A stretch of 54,371 nucleotides of DNA from CAXBMB01 sp963976695 (GTDB lineage: Bacteria; Pseudomonadota; Alphaproteobacteria; Kiloniellales; DSM-21159). Location: contig CAXBMB010000020.1 in NCBI GenBank assembly GCA_963976695.1, positions 1-54,371 on the forward strand, read 5' to 3'. This document shows, one piece after another, positions 25,366-32,406 of this stretch. Below the pieces are notes generated by a model that worked only from the letters and a program-made list of their open reading frames with translations, did not search any database and was not told the DNA's origin. Position 1 is the stretch's first letter. Each line of letters opens with the position of its first letter. The translations under genes and the position numbers were made by a program.

Positions 25366-26148
25366 TTACGACAGCAGCGCCAGCAACGCGGCGTGCAGCG
25401 CCGGGCTCGACGCGGCCACCACCGTACCCGGCGAGCGCAGTGTCAGCGGCTGGCCTTGCCAGTCGGTGATCACCCCGCCGGCTTGCTCGACCAGCGGCGC
25501 CACCGCCAGGTAGTCATAGGGTTGCAGGCCGTAGTCGATCAGCGCGTCGACCTGCCCGCTTGCCAACATCGCATAGGAATAGGCGTCATAGGAAAAGCGC
25601 AGGATGCCGCAGCTCCGATTCAAACGCGCCAGCAGATCCCCTTCGGCCGCCAAAATCCGGTCGCCCTCGTTGACGTAGACCATCGCCTCGTTGAACGGAC
25701 AGCCGTCGCGGACCCGCAGCCGCGCGGTGCCGCAGAACGCGCCGCGCCCGCGGATGGCCGAATACTGCTCGGCCAGCGCCGGAAAGGTGACCGAGCCCAG
25801 CAAGGTGGCGTCCCTTTCCTGATCCACCAACGCGATCAGCGTGCTGAACAGGGGATTTCCCGAGATAAAGGACTTCGTTCCGTCGATCGGGTCCACCACC
25901 CAAAGAAACCGCCGCGCCGCGCCGCAGGTCCCGAACTCCTCGCCCAGCAGCCCATGATCGGGAAAGGCCCGCATCAAGCCGTCGCGAATGACCTGCTCGG
26001 TTTCCCGATCGGCGCGGGTCACCGGGGATTGATCGCCTTTGCGTTCAACCGCAAGGTTTTGCTTGAAGTAACGCAGCGGCACAGAACTGGCGTCGGTGGC
26101 GATTTGATTGGCCTGGGCCAACCACGCGTCCAGGGCAAGAGAGGTCAT
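25366..26148 (-). CDS. Inositol-monophosphatase family enzyme (histidinol-phosphatase-like)
   Basis: The 260-residue protein has the metal-binding signature of the family: GEEFG at 69-73, WVVDPIDGTKSFISG with D86-x-x-D89-G-T, and the C-terminal YDYLAVAPLVEQAGG. The DPIDGTKSFISG form is typical of HisN-type histidinol phosphatases, which hydrolyse L-histidinol phosphate in a Mg-dependent reaction, but members also act on inositol phosphate or other phosphomonoesters. The ATG at 26148 has GAGG eight bases upstream; the open frame extends nine codons further. It lies behind the DeoR-type regulator in the same direction with a dispersed repeat between them. Confidence 0.88.
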   Translation of the reverse strand: MTSLALDAWLAQANQIATDASSVPLRYFKQNLAVERKGDQSPVTRADRETEQVIRDGLMRAFPDHGLLGEEFGTCGAARRFLWVVDPIDGTKSFISGNPLFSTLIALVDQERDATLLGSVTFPALAEQYSAIRGRGAFCGTARLRVRDGCPFNEAMVYVNEGDRILAAEGDLLARLNRSCGILRFSYDAYSYAMLASGQVDALIDYGLQPYDYLAVAPLVEQAGGVITDWQGQPLTLRSPGTVVAASSPALHAALLALLS

Positions 26149-26192
26149 GGCGGTATCCTCGATGACAAAATTCAAACGGCATGGCTGGCGCG

Positions 26193-26240
26193 CGGCTCAA
26201 ACCGGATCATGGCCTGCGCCGCTTTAAACCGATCCGCCTT
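26193..26240. repeat. Dispersed intergenic repeat, copy 4 (reverse orientation)
   Basis: On the - strand it reads GGCGGATCGGTTTAAA, then GCGGCGCAGGCCATGATCC and GGTTTGAG, matching the core GGATCGGTTTAA of copy 1. It fills the gap between the regulator and the phosphatase gene. Confidence 0.7.
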
Positions 26241-26254
26241 TCGGACCGGACAGG

Positions 26255-27019
26255 TCAGTCGGCGATGTCGACGGCGACCTCGGCCTTGGCCAACAACGCG
26301 GCGATGTCGGGCGGCGGGCGGCTGTCGGTCACCAACAGATCGATCAGGCTGGGATCGGAAATCCGCACCGGCGCGGTCTTGCCAAACTTGGTCGCGTCGG
26401 CGGCGACAATGCTGCTTGGCGCGCGGCGCATAATCTCGCGGGTAAACTCGGCCTCCTGCAAATCCATCAGCATGAAGCCGTTTTCCGCATTTATCGCCGC
26501 CGCCGACAAAATGGCGTGCTGCACCGAGAACTGACGGACAAAGCTCAGGGCTTCATGGCCAAAGCTGCCGCCATCGTGGCTGCGCAGTTCGCCACCGGCC
26601 ATGAACACCCGGTTGTTGTTTCGGGCGGCGAGACTGTGCGCCACGCTCAAGGAATTGGTGACCACGAAAAGATTGCTGTGGTGACGAAGCGCCTGGGCAA
26701 CAAAAGCGGTGGTCGAGCCGATGTCCAGAATCACCGAGTCGCCGTCTTGGATAAGCTCGGCAATACGCCGCGCGATGCGCTGCTTGGCGTCGCGCTGCTC
26801 GCCCATGCGCTGCTGAAAGGTCAGCTCCTGAAAGTTGTGATCGGGCAGATAAACGCCGCCATGCACCTTGCGCACCGCGCCGCTTGAGGCCAGTTGGCGA
26901 ACATTTCGGCGAATGGTCTCTTCCGAGACTTTCAGCCGGGTGGCCAGGTCCTGGATACGGCAGGAACCGGTGAGGCGCAGTTCCTCGAGAATTTCCATCT
27001 GGCGTTGCGTTGAGTGCAT
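26255..27019 (-). CDS. DeoR/GlpR-family transcriptional regulator
   Basis: The 254-residue protein has the N-terminal DeoR helix-turn-helix (RQMEILEELRLTGSCRIQDL, then KVSEETIRRNVRQL and VRKVHGGVYLP) and the C-terminal sensor domain with DIGSTTAFVAQAL, VVTNSLSVA and ADATKFGKTAPVRI. DeoR sensors bind phosphorylated metabolites. It is divergent from the quaternary-amine transporter operon, with candidate sites at 27120-27139, so control of that operon is likely. An effector phosphorylated by the choline-kinase-like protein at 31453 would fit the family, but this is inference. Confidence 0.92.
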   Translation of the reverse strand: MHSTQRQMEILEELRLTGSCRIQDLATRLKVSEETIRRNVRQLASSGAVRKVHGGVYLPDHNFQELTFQQRMGEQRDAKQRIARRIAELIQDGDSVILDIGSTTAFVAQALRHHSNLFVVTNSLSVAHSLAARNNNRVFMAGGELRSHDGGSFGHEALSFVRQFSVQHAILSAAAINAENGFMLMDLQEAEFTREIMRRAPSSIVAADATKFGKTAPVRISDPSLIDLLVTDSRPPPDIAALLAKAEVAVDIAD

Positions 27020-27119
27020 GTCGGGTTTTCGCGCTTTCCAGGAGCAACGGGGCGGAGGGGCAACCTATCCAACTGACCTAACATCCGGCAAACCGAAAAG
27101 AAAAACAACAAAAAGCCAC

Positions 27120-27176
27120 ATTAACACACATAAACACACAATGGTTTGTTGACATCTCATTGTTATTCCCCAAAAT
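27120..27176 (+). promoter_or_regulatory. Candidate operator repeats and promoter of the transporter operon
   Basis: Two adjacent 10-bp direct repeats, ATTAACACAC (27120-27129) and ATAAACACAC (27130-27139), lie in an AT-rich stretch between the divergent regulator and transporter genes. Just downstream is TTGACA (27149-27154), 16 bases before CAAAAT (27171-27176), a fair sigma-70 pair directed at the transporter. The repeats lie immediately upstream of the -35 box, a usual place for a DeoR-type operator. Confidence 0.55.
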
Positions 27177-27300
27177 TGGACCCAGAAATGTTGCGATCAG
27201 AGACCGCTTGCAGCGATTGCGTCTGCCGGGGTTGTCGGTACGCAGCAAAATTGCGGGCACAAAAGTCCCGCGCCCTGCGAACAGGATGGAGGCAAAGGCA

Positions 27301-28254
27301 ATGCAGTATAAGCGGTTAGGCGCGTTGGCCCTGGGGGCCGTCGCTTCCCTTTATTTGGTGGCCAGCAGCCCTGCGCTGGCGGCCGAATCAACTGACCCCA
27401 TCAAATTAACCCTGCACGATTGGACCGGGCAGCTCATCACCACCAAGCTGATGGGCGAGGTGCTAAAAAAAGACGGATACAACATCGAATATGTCCAGGC
27501 CGACTACATCGCGCAGTTCGCCGGCCTGAAGACCGGCGATCTTGATGTCGCGATGGAAATTTGGGAGACCACGGGCCGGGAAGCCATGGATGAAGCCATC
27601 GCCACCGGCAAGGTCGAAAACCTTGGCGAAACCGGCATGCAGGCGATCGAGGACTGGTGGTATCCCGCCTATATGAAGGAACGCTGCCCGGGTCTGCCCG
27701 ACTGGCAAGCCCTCAACGATTGCGCGGAAGTCTTCGCCACACCCGAAACAGCCCCCAAGGGCCGCTATCTCGGCGGTCCGGTGACCTGGGGCGGGTTCGA
27801 CGACGAACGGGTCGAGGCGCTTGAACTCGACTATGAAGTGGTCCACGCCGGCACCGACGCCGCGCTGTTCGCCGAACTGGAGTCCGCCTACCAACGCAAA
27901 GCCCCGGTGCTACTGTGGGTCTACGCCCCCCATTGGGCGCCGATTAAATTCGACGGCGAATGGGTGAAGTTCCCGACCTATGAGGCGGCCTGCTATAGCG
28001 ATCCGGCTTGGGGATCCAACCCCGACCTGCCCTACGACTGTGGCAAGCCACGCGGGCCGATCTGGAAAGTCAGCTGGTCCGGGGTAAAGGACAAATGGCC
28101 TGGGGCGTACAAAGCCATCAAAAACTTTACCATTTCCAACAGCGAAATGGGCGCGATGGTCGCCGCCGTTGATCTGGAGGGCAAGGATCTGGACGCCGTG
28201 GTCGCGGATTGGATCAACAACAATGAAGCCACCTGGAAAGGCTGGATTCAGTAA
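27301..28254 (+). CDS. Quaternary amine/TMAO ABC transporter substrate-binding protein (OpuAC type)
   Basis: The 317-residue protein has a signal peptide ending ASSPALAAE and an OpuAC-type binding domain rich in Trp (HDWTGQ, EIWETTG, EDWWYPAY, GPVTWGGF, LLWVYAPHWAP), as needed for an aromatic cage around a trimethylammonium group. GGAGG lies eight bases before ATG 27301. The pattern resembles the TMAO-binding protein TmoX of marine bacteria as well as glycine-betaine binders, so the ligand could be betaine, choline, carnitine or TMAO. It is the first gene of an ABC operon and is followed by a strong hairpin, which would raise its level over the membrane subunits. Confidence 0.9.
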   Translation: MQYKRLGALALGAVASLYLVASSPALAAESTDPIKLTLHDWTGQLITTKLMGEVLKKDGYNIEYVQADYIAQFAGLKTGDLDVAMEIWETTGREAMDEAIATGKVENLGETGMQAIEDWWYPAYMKERCPGLPDWQALNDCAEVFATPETAPKGRYLGGPVTWGGFDDERVEALELDYEVVHAGTDAALFAELESAYQRKAPVLLWVYAPHWAPIKFDGEWVKFPTYEAACYSDPAWGSNPDLPYDCGKPRGPIWKVSWSGVKDKWPGAYKAIKNFTISNSEMGAMVAAVDLEGKDLDAVVADWINNNEATWKGWIQ

Positions 28255-28264
28255 GGTTCCTGAT

Positions 28265-28343
28265 GCCGGATAGCCTTGGGGGCAAGCTCGCCCAATTGAC
28301 CGGGCGCTTCTTGGTCTTCCCGCGGGCTATCCGGCGTTTTTTT
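28265..28343 (+). terminator. Branched terminator/attenuator between binding-protein and ATPase genes
   Basis: GCCGGATAGCC (28265-28275) pairs perfectly with GGCTATCCGGC (28325-28335), followed by seven T residues. The 49-base loop contains a further pair GGGC/GCCC (28280-28283, 28290-28293). It probably terminates most transcripts after the binding-protein gene. Confidence 0.8.
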
Positions 28344-28414
28344 CCGCCGCCGCGGCACACTCCTGGTTTTCCGCCGCGCCGCGCGCGGTTATGCTTTTCC
28401 CTTGGATTGGTACG

Positions 28415-29443
28415 ATGCCCAACAGTTTGATCAAGCTGGCCTGCAACAATGTCTGGAAGCTGTTCGGAAGCAACGCCGACAGCTTCATTAAAGCGCAGCC
28501 ATCAACGCCGAGCCTGGAAAGCATTCAAGCCGCGGGGTTGATCGGCGCGGTGCGCGCGGCAAATCTCCAGGTTCGACAGGGTGAAATCTTTGTCATCATG
28601 GGCTTGTCAGGCTCGGGAAAATCCACCCTGGTGCGCTGTCTGTCCCGCTTGATCGAGCCAACCGCCGGTGAAATCCTGTTCGAAGGCCAAGACCTTCTCA
28701 AGGCCAGCGAACAGGAAATGATCGAGATCCGCCGCCACAAAATGGGCATGGTCTTCCAGCATTTCGCCCTGCTACCCCATCTCACGGTGCTGCAAAACGT
28801 CGCTTTCCCCTTGGAGGTGCAAGGCATAGACCGCCGCCGTCGCGAGGCGCGGGCCCATGAGATCATCGAACTGGTCGGCCTGACCGGTCGGCAGGCCTAC
28901 TATCCCCGCGAACTGTCCGGTGGCCAGCAGCAACGGGTGGGCATCGCCCGATCGCTGGCCGTGGAACCGGAAATCTGGTTTCTCGACGAACCCTTTTCCG
29001 CCCTGGATCCCTTGATCCGGCGCGAAATGCAGGATGAATTCCTGCGCCTGCAGTCGGTGCTGAAAAAAACCATCGTTTTCATTACCCACGACTTCGACGA
29101 AGCCATCCGCCTGGCCGACCGGATCGCCATCATGAAGGACGGCGAAATCATCCAGGTCGCCACGCCGGAAGAACTGGTGGTCCGTCCGGCGACCGACTAC
29201 GTCGCCGAATTCACCCGCCATGTCCCCCGCGCCAAGGTCCTGACGGCAAAGGCGGTGATGACCGTGGGCGACCACCGCGACGCCGTCGCCGGGCAGGTGC
29301 CCGCCAGCGCGCGGATTGAGGAAATCGCCGACCTGGTCGAGGCCGCCAGCCAGCCTTTCGCCGTGGTCAACGCCCAGGGACAGCGGCTGGGCACCCTTGA
29401 TCGCGCGGCGGTGATCGATGTCTTGATCGGCCGGGAGGTCTGA
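28415..29443 (+). CDS. Glycine betaine/proline-type ABC transporter ATP-binding protein
   Basis: The 342-residue protein has Walker A GLSGSGKST (63-71), the Q-loop, signature LSGGQQQR, Walker B WFLDEPFSALD and the switch His in ITHDFDEA. The C-terminal part (about 275-342) is a CBS-like regulatory region as in ProV/OpuAA, which sense ionic strength or nucleotides. ATG 28415 is chosen because family members begin close to the NVWKLFG motif; an ATG at 28391 is in frame. It drives uptake through the permease encoded next. Confidence 0.92.
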   Translation: MPNSLIKLACNNVWKLFGSNADSFIKAQPSTPSLESIQAAGLIGAVRAANLQVRQGEIFVIMGLSGSGKSTLVRCLSRLIEPTAGEILFEGQDLLKASEQEMIEIRRHKMGMVFQHFALLPHLTVLQNVAFPLEVQGIDRRRREARAHEIIELVGLTGRQAYYPRELSGGQQQRVGIARSLAVEPEIWFLDEPFSALDPLIRREMQDEFLRLQSVLKKTIVFITHDFDEAIRLADRIAIMKDGEIIQVATPEELVVRPATDYVAEFTRHVPRAKVLTAKAVMTVGDHRDAVAGQVPASARIEEIADLVEAASQPFAVVNAQGQRLGTLDRAAVIDVLIGREV

Positions 29444-29446
29444 ACC

Positions 29447-31456
29447 GTGCGCCTCCTGTCGCTGCGACTGTCTCCCCGCACTCTCTTCTGGATCACCGCC
29501 TTCATTATCTCCTTGATTTTGGCGGCCAACGCCAAGAGCTGGTCCAAGACCCTGGACGCCAGATGGCTGATGAAGCTGCCGCAGGATTTTCGCCTGCCGA
29601 TGAAGGGCGAAATTTCCAGCTTCATGGCCTGGTTGGTGGAGGACGCAACCTTCGGACTGTTCTCCTTCATGCAGTTGACCCGCGCCCTGGCCTGGCTGAT
29701 CGAACAGCCTTACCTGCTGGTCAAAGCCCTGCTGGTGACCGGCTGGGTGCGGGGCTATGGCGACCAGGCGGTCCAGATCCTGCCGCCGCTTTCCTGGATC
29801 GCGGTCATCGCCACCGTCTTCGCCATGGGGTACTACGCCCGCAGTTGGCGGCTGGCGCTGTTCGTCGCCGCCTGCTTTGGCTATCTGGCGGTGTTTGGCC
29901 AGTGGGACAGCGCCATGGTGACCCTGGCGTCGATCGCCATTGCCGTGCCCGTCGGCATCGGCGGCGGCCTGTTGCTGGGGGTGTTGGGCTATCGCTGGCC
30001 CTGGTTCTATCGCCTGAGCACGCCGCTGCTTGACCTGATGCAGACCGTGCCGATTTTCGCCTACCTGGTCCCGATTCTGTTCCTCTTCGGTTTCAGTCCG
30101 GTCGCCGCCTTGATCGCCACCGTGATCTACGCCATGCCCCCGATGGTGCGGATCACCACCCTGGCGCTGCAATCCGTCCCCTCGGAGGTGAAGGAGTTCG
30201 GCGTCATGGCTGGCTGCACCGACCGGCAGATGATGTGGAAAGTGCTGGTGCCCTCGGCCCGGCGAAGCCTGATGGTCGGCGTCAATCAGGTGATCATGCT
30301 GTCGCTCAACATGGTCATCATCGCCTCGATGATCGGCGCCGGCGGACTGGGCTACGATGTCCTGGCCTCGCTGCGCCGCCTGGACATCGGCGCGGGCCTG
30401 GAAGCCGGCGTGGCGATCGTCGTCCTGGCGATTGCCCTGGATCGGCTCAGTCAAGCCTACGCCAACCGCCAGCCGCCCGAACATCGGGAGCAGCAACCCT
30501 CGTTGCTCAAGCGCCACCCCTGGATCGCCACCTGTGTGCTGGTGGCCGTCGGCGCCGGATTGGCGGGCCTATTCCTGCCCGCGCTGCAAAGCTATCCGGC
30601 AGGCCTGGAACTGACCACCGGCGACTTTTGGTCCAAGCTGGTTGAAGCCATCAACGTCAACTTCTTCGATCAAATCGAAGCGGTTAAAACCTTCATGCTG
30701 GTGACCTTTCTGGTGCCGGTGAAGCGGTTCCTGCTGGGCCTGCCCTGGCCCTGGGTTACCCTGCTTCTGGTCGTCGCCGCCTGGCAGCTCGGTCGCCTGA
30801 AGCTGGCGCTTCTGGTATTTTTATTAACAATGTTCATTTTAGTGAACGGCCTTTGGGACAAGGCCATGGTCACGGTTTACCTCAGCGGGGTTTCGGTGAT
30901 AATCGCCAGCCTGATCGGTATCCCGCTGGGCATCTGGTCGGCCCAGAACCAGCGCGCCGACCGGGTTATCGCCGGGTTCATCGACACGCTGCAAACCCTG
31001 CCGAGCTTCGTCTATTTGATCCCGGTGGTGATGCTGTTCCGGGTCGGCGACTTCTCGGCGATGATCGCGGTGGTGCTTTATGCCCTGGCGCCGGCGGTGC
31101 GTTACGCCGCCCACGGCATCAAGTCAATTGATCCCCAACTGGTGGAAGCCGGCATCGTTTCCGGCTGCACCAAACGCCAGCTCCTCTGGCGGATCAAGCT
31201 GCCGCTGGCGCTGCCGGAAATCATGCTGGGGGTCAATCAAACCATTATGCTGGCGCTGTCCATGCTGGTCATCACCGCCCTGGTCGGAACCCGTGATCTG
31301 GGCCAGGAGGTCTACATCGCCCTGACCCGCGCCGATACCGGTCGGGGCATTATTGCCGGTGTGGCGATCGCCAGCATCGCCATCATCGCCGACCGAATGA
31401 TCGGGGCCGCGGCCGGCCGCATGCGAGGTCGACTGGGATTGGAGAGCGCGCGATGA
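29447..31456 (+). CDS. Double-domain ABC transporter permease
   Basis: The 669-residue protein holds two copies of the binding-protein-dependent permease domain. The first EAA-type loop is EFGVMAGCTDRQMMWKVLVP (about 245-264) and the second EAGIVSGCTKRQLLWRIKLP (about 565-584). About fourteen hydrophobic segments are visible. This ProW-like duplication in one chain is known in transporters for betaine and TMAO and gives the whole membrane channel as one polypeptide. The start is GTG 29447, 3 bp after the ATPase stop, and the stop overlaps the next gene (ATGA). Confidence 0.93.
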   Translation: MRLLSLRLSPRTLFWITAFIISLILAANAKSWSKTLDARWLMKLPQDFRLPMKGEISSFMAWLVEDATFGLFSFMQLTRALAWLIEQPYLLVKALLVTGWVRGYGDQAVQILPPLSWIAVIATVFAMGYYARSWRLALFVAACFGYLAVFGQWDSAMVTLASIAIAVPVGIGGGLLLGVLGYRWPWFYRLSTPLLDLMQTVPIFAYLVPILFLFGFSPVAALIATVIYAMPPMVRITTLALQSVPSEVKEFGVMAGCTDRQMMWKVLVPSARRSLMVGVNQVIMLSLNMVIIASMIGAGGLGYDVLASLRRLDIGAGLEAGVAIVVLAIALDRLSQAYANRQPPEHREQQPSLLKRHPWIATCVLVAVGAGLAGLFLPALQSYPAGLELTTGDFWSKLVEAINVNFFDQIEAVKTFMLVTFLVPVKRFLLGLPWPWVTLLLVVAAWQLGRLKLALLVFLLTMFILVNGLWDKAMVTVYLSGVSVIIASLIGIPLGIWSAQNQRADRVIAGFIDTLQTLPSFVYLIPVVMLFRVGDFSAMIAVVLYALAPAVRYAAHGIKSIDPQLVEAGIVSGCTKRQLLWRIKLPLALPEIMLGVNQTIMLALSMLVITALVGTRDLGQEVYIALTRADTGRGIIAGVAIASIAIIADRMIGAAAGRMRGRLGLESAR

Positions 31457-32376
31457 GCCCCACCGACGACCCGAACCGCCCAACCCTTCGGTCCAGTCCG
31501 CTGACCCCCATGAGTCCGCGGGCGCGCGCCGCGGCGCTGTCCTGCTGGTCCGGACCGGTGGCGCCCGAGCCGCTCGGCGGCGGCATCACCAACGTCAACT
31601 TCGTGGTGCGTGACCGGGGGAAAAAATACGTGGTGCGGGTGGGGGAGGACATCCCGATCCATCAGATCATGCGCTTCAATGAGTTGGCCGCCAGCAAGGC
31701 CGCCCAGGCCGCCGGACTGTCGCCGGCGGTGGTCCACCACGAACCGGGCGCGCTGGTGCTGGATTTTATCGAGGGGCAAACCCTGTCGGAGGCCGAGGTG
31801 CGCGACGATCGCCGGCTGGCCCGCATCCTGCCGGTGATCAAAAGCTGCCACCGGGAGCTGCCCAAGCATTTCAGGGGCCCGGCCTTGATCTTCTGGGTTT
31901 TCCACGTGCTGCGCGACTACGCCGCCAGCCTGACCGCCGGCAACAGCCGCCATCTGGACAAACTGGCCGGGCTGATGGCCCAGGCCGAGCGGCTGGAAGA
32001 CGCCGTGGGGCCGATCGAGCTGGTCTATGGCCACAACGATCTGTTGCCCGCCAACTTCATCGATGACGGCGACAAGATCTGGCTGATCGACTGGGATTAC
32101 GGCGGCTTCAATTCGCCGCTGTTCGATCTGGGGGGCCTGGCCTCCAACAACGGCCTGAGCCCCAGGCAGGAAGACTGGCTGCTGGAAAACTACTTCGAGC
32201 GACCGGCCACCGACGAGTTGCGGCAGCGCTATCTGGCGATGAAGTGCGCCTCTCTGCTGCGGGAGACTCTCTGGTCCATGGTCTCGGAACAGCACTCAGA
32301 CCTGGACTTCGACTACCCGGCTTATACGGCGGAGAATCTCACCCGCTTCACCGCGGCGCTGCAAGACTTTGCCTAA
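31453..32376 (+). CDS. Choline/ethanolamine kinase-like phosphotransferase
   Basis: The 307-residue protein has the aminoglycoside/choline kinase fold: GGGITNVNFVV near 42 (nucleotide loop), the Brenner motif VYGHNDLLPANFI near 195 with catalytic Asp, and IWLIDWDYGGFNS with the metal-binding Asp. Such enzymes phosphorylate choline, ethanolamine or related alcohols. The gene overlaps the permease gene by 4 bases, so it is translated with the transporter. Phosphorylation of an imported amino-alcohol is the simplest role; the product might also be the signal for the divergent DeoR-type regulator. Both points are inference. Confidence 0.87.
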   Translation: MSPTDDPNRPTLRSSPLTPMSPRARAAALSCWSGPVAPEPLGGGITNVNFVVRDRGKKYVVRVGEDIPIHQIMRFNELAASKAAQAAGLSPAVVHHEPGALVLDFIEGQTLSEAEVRDDRRLARILPVIKSCHRELPKHFRGPALIFWVFHVLRDYAASLTAGNSRHLDKLAGLMAQAERLEDAVGPIELVYGHNDLLPANFIDDGDKIWLIDWDYGGFNSPLFDLGGLASNNGLSPRQEDWLLENYFERPATDELRQRYLAMKCASLLRETLWSMVSEQHSDLDFDYPAYTAENLTRFTAALQDFA

Positions 32377-32406
32377 AATTTCCAAGCGAATTTGAGGATG
32401 AAACAG

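Noticed and set aside
28772..30517. 581-codon open frame on the - strand
   Set aside because: It is antisense to the ATPase and permease genes and rich in Gln/His/Gly, typical of a shadow frame in GC-rich DNA.
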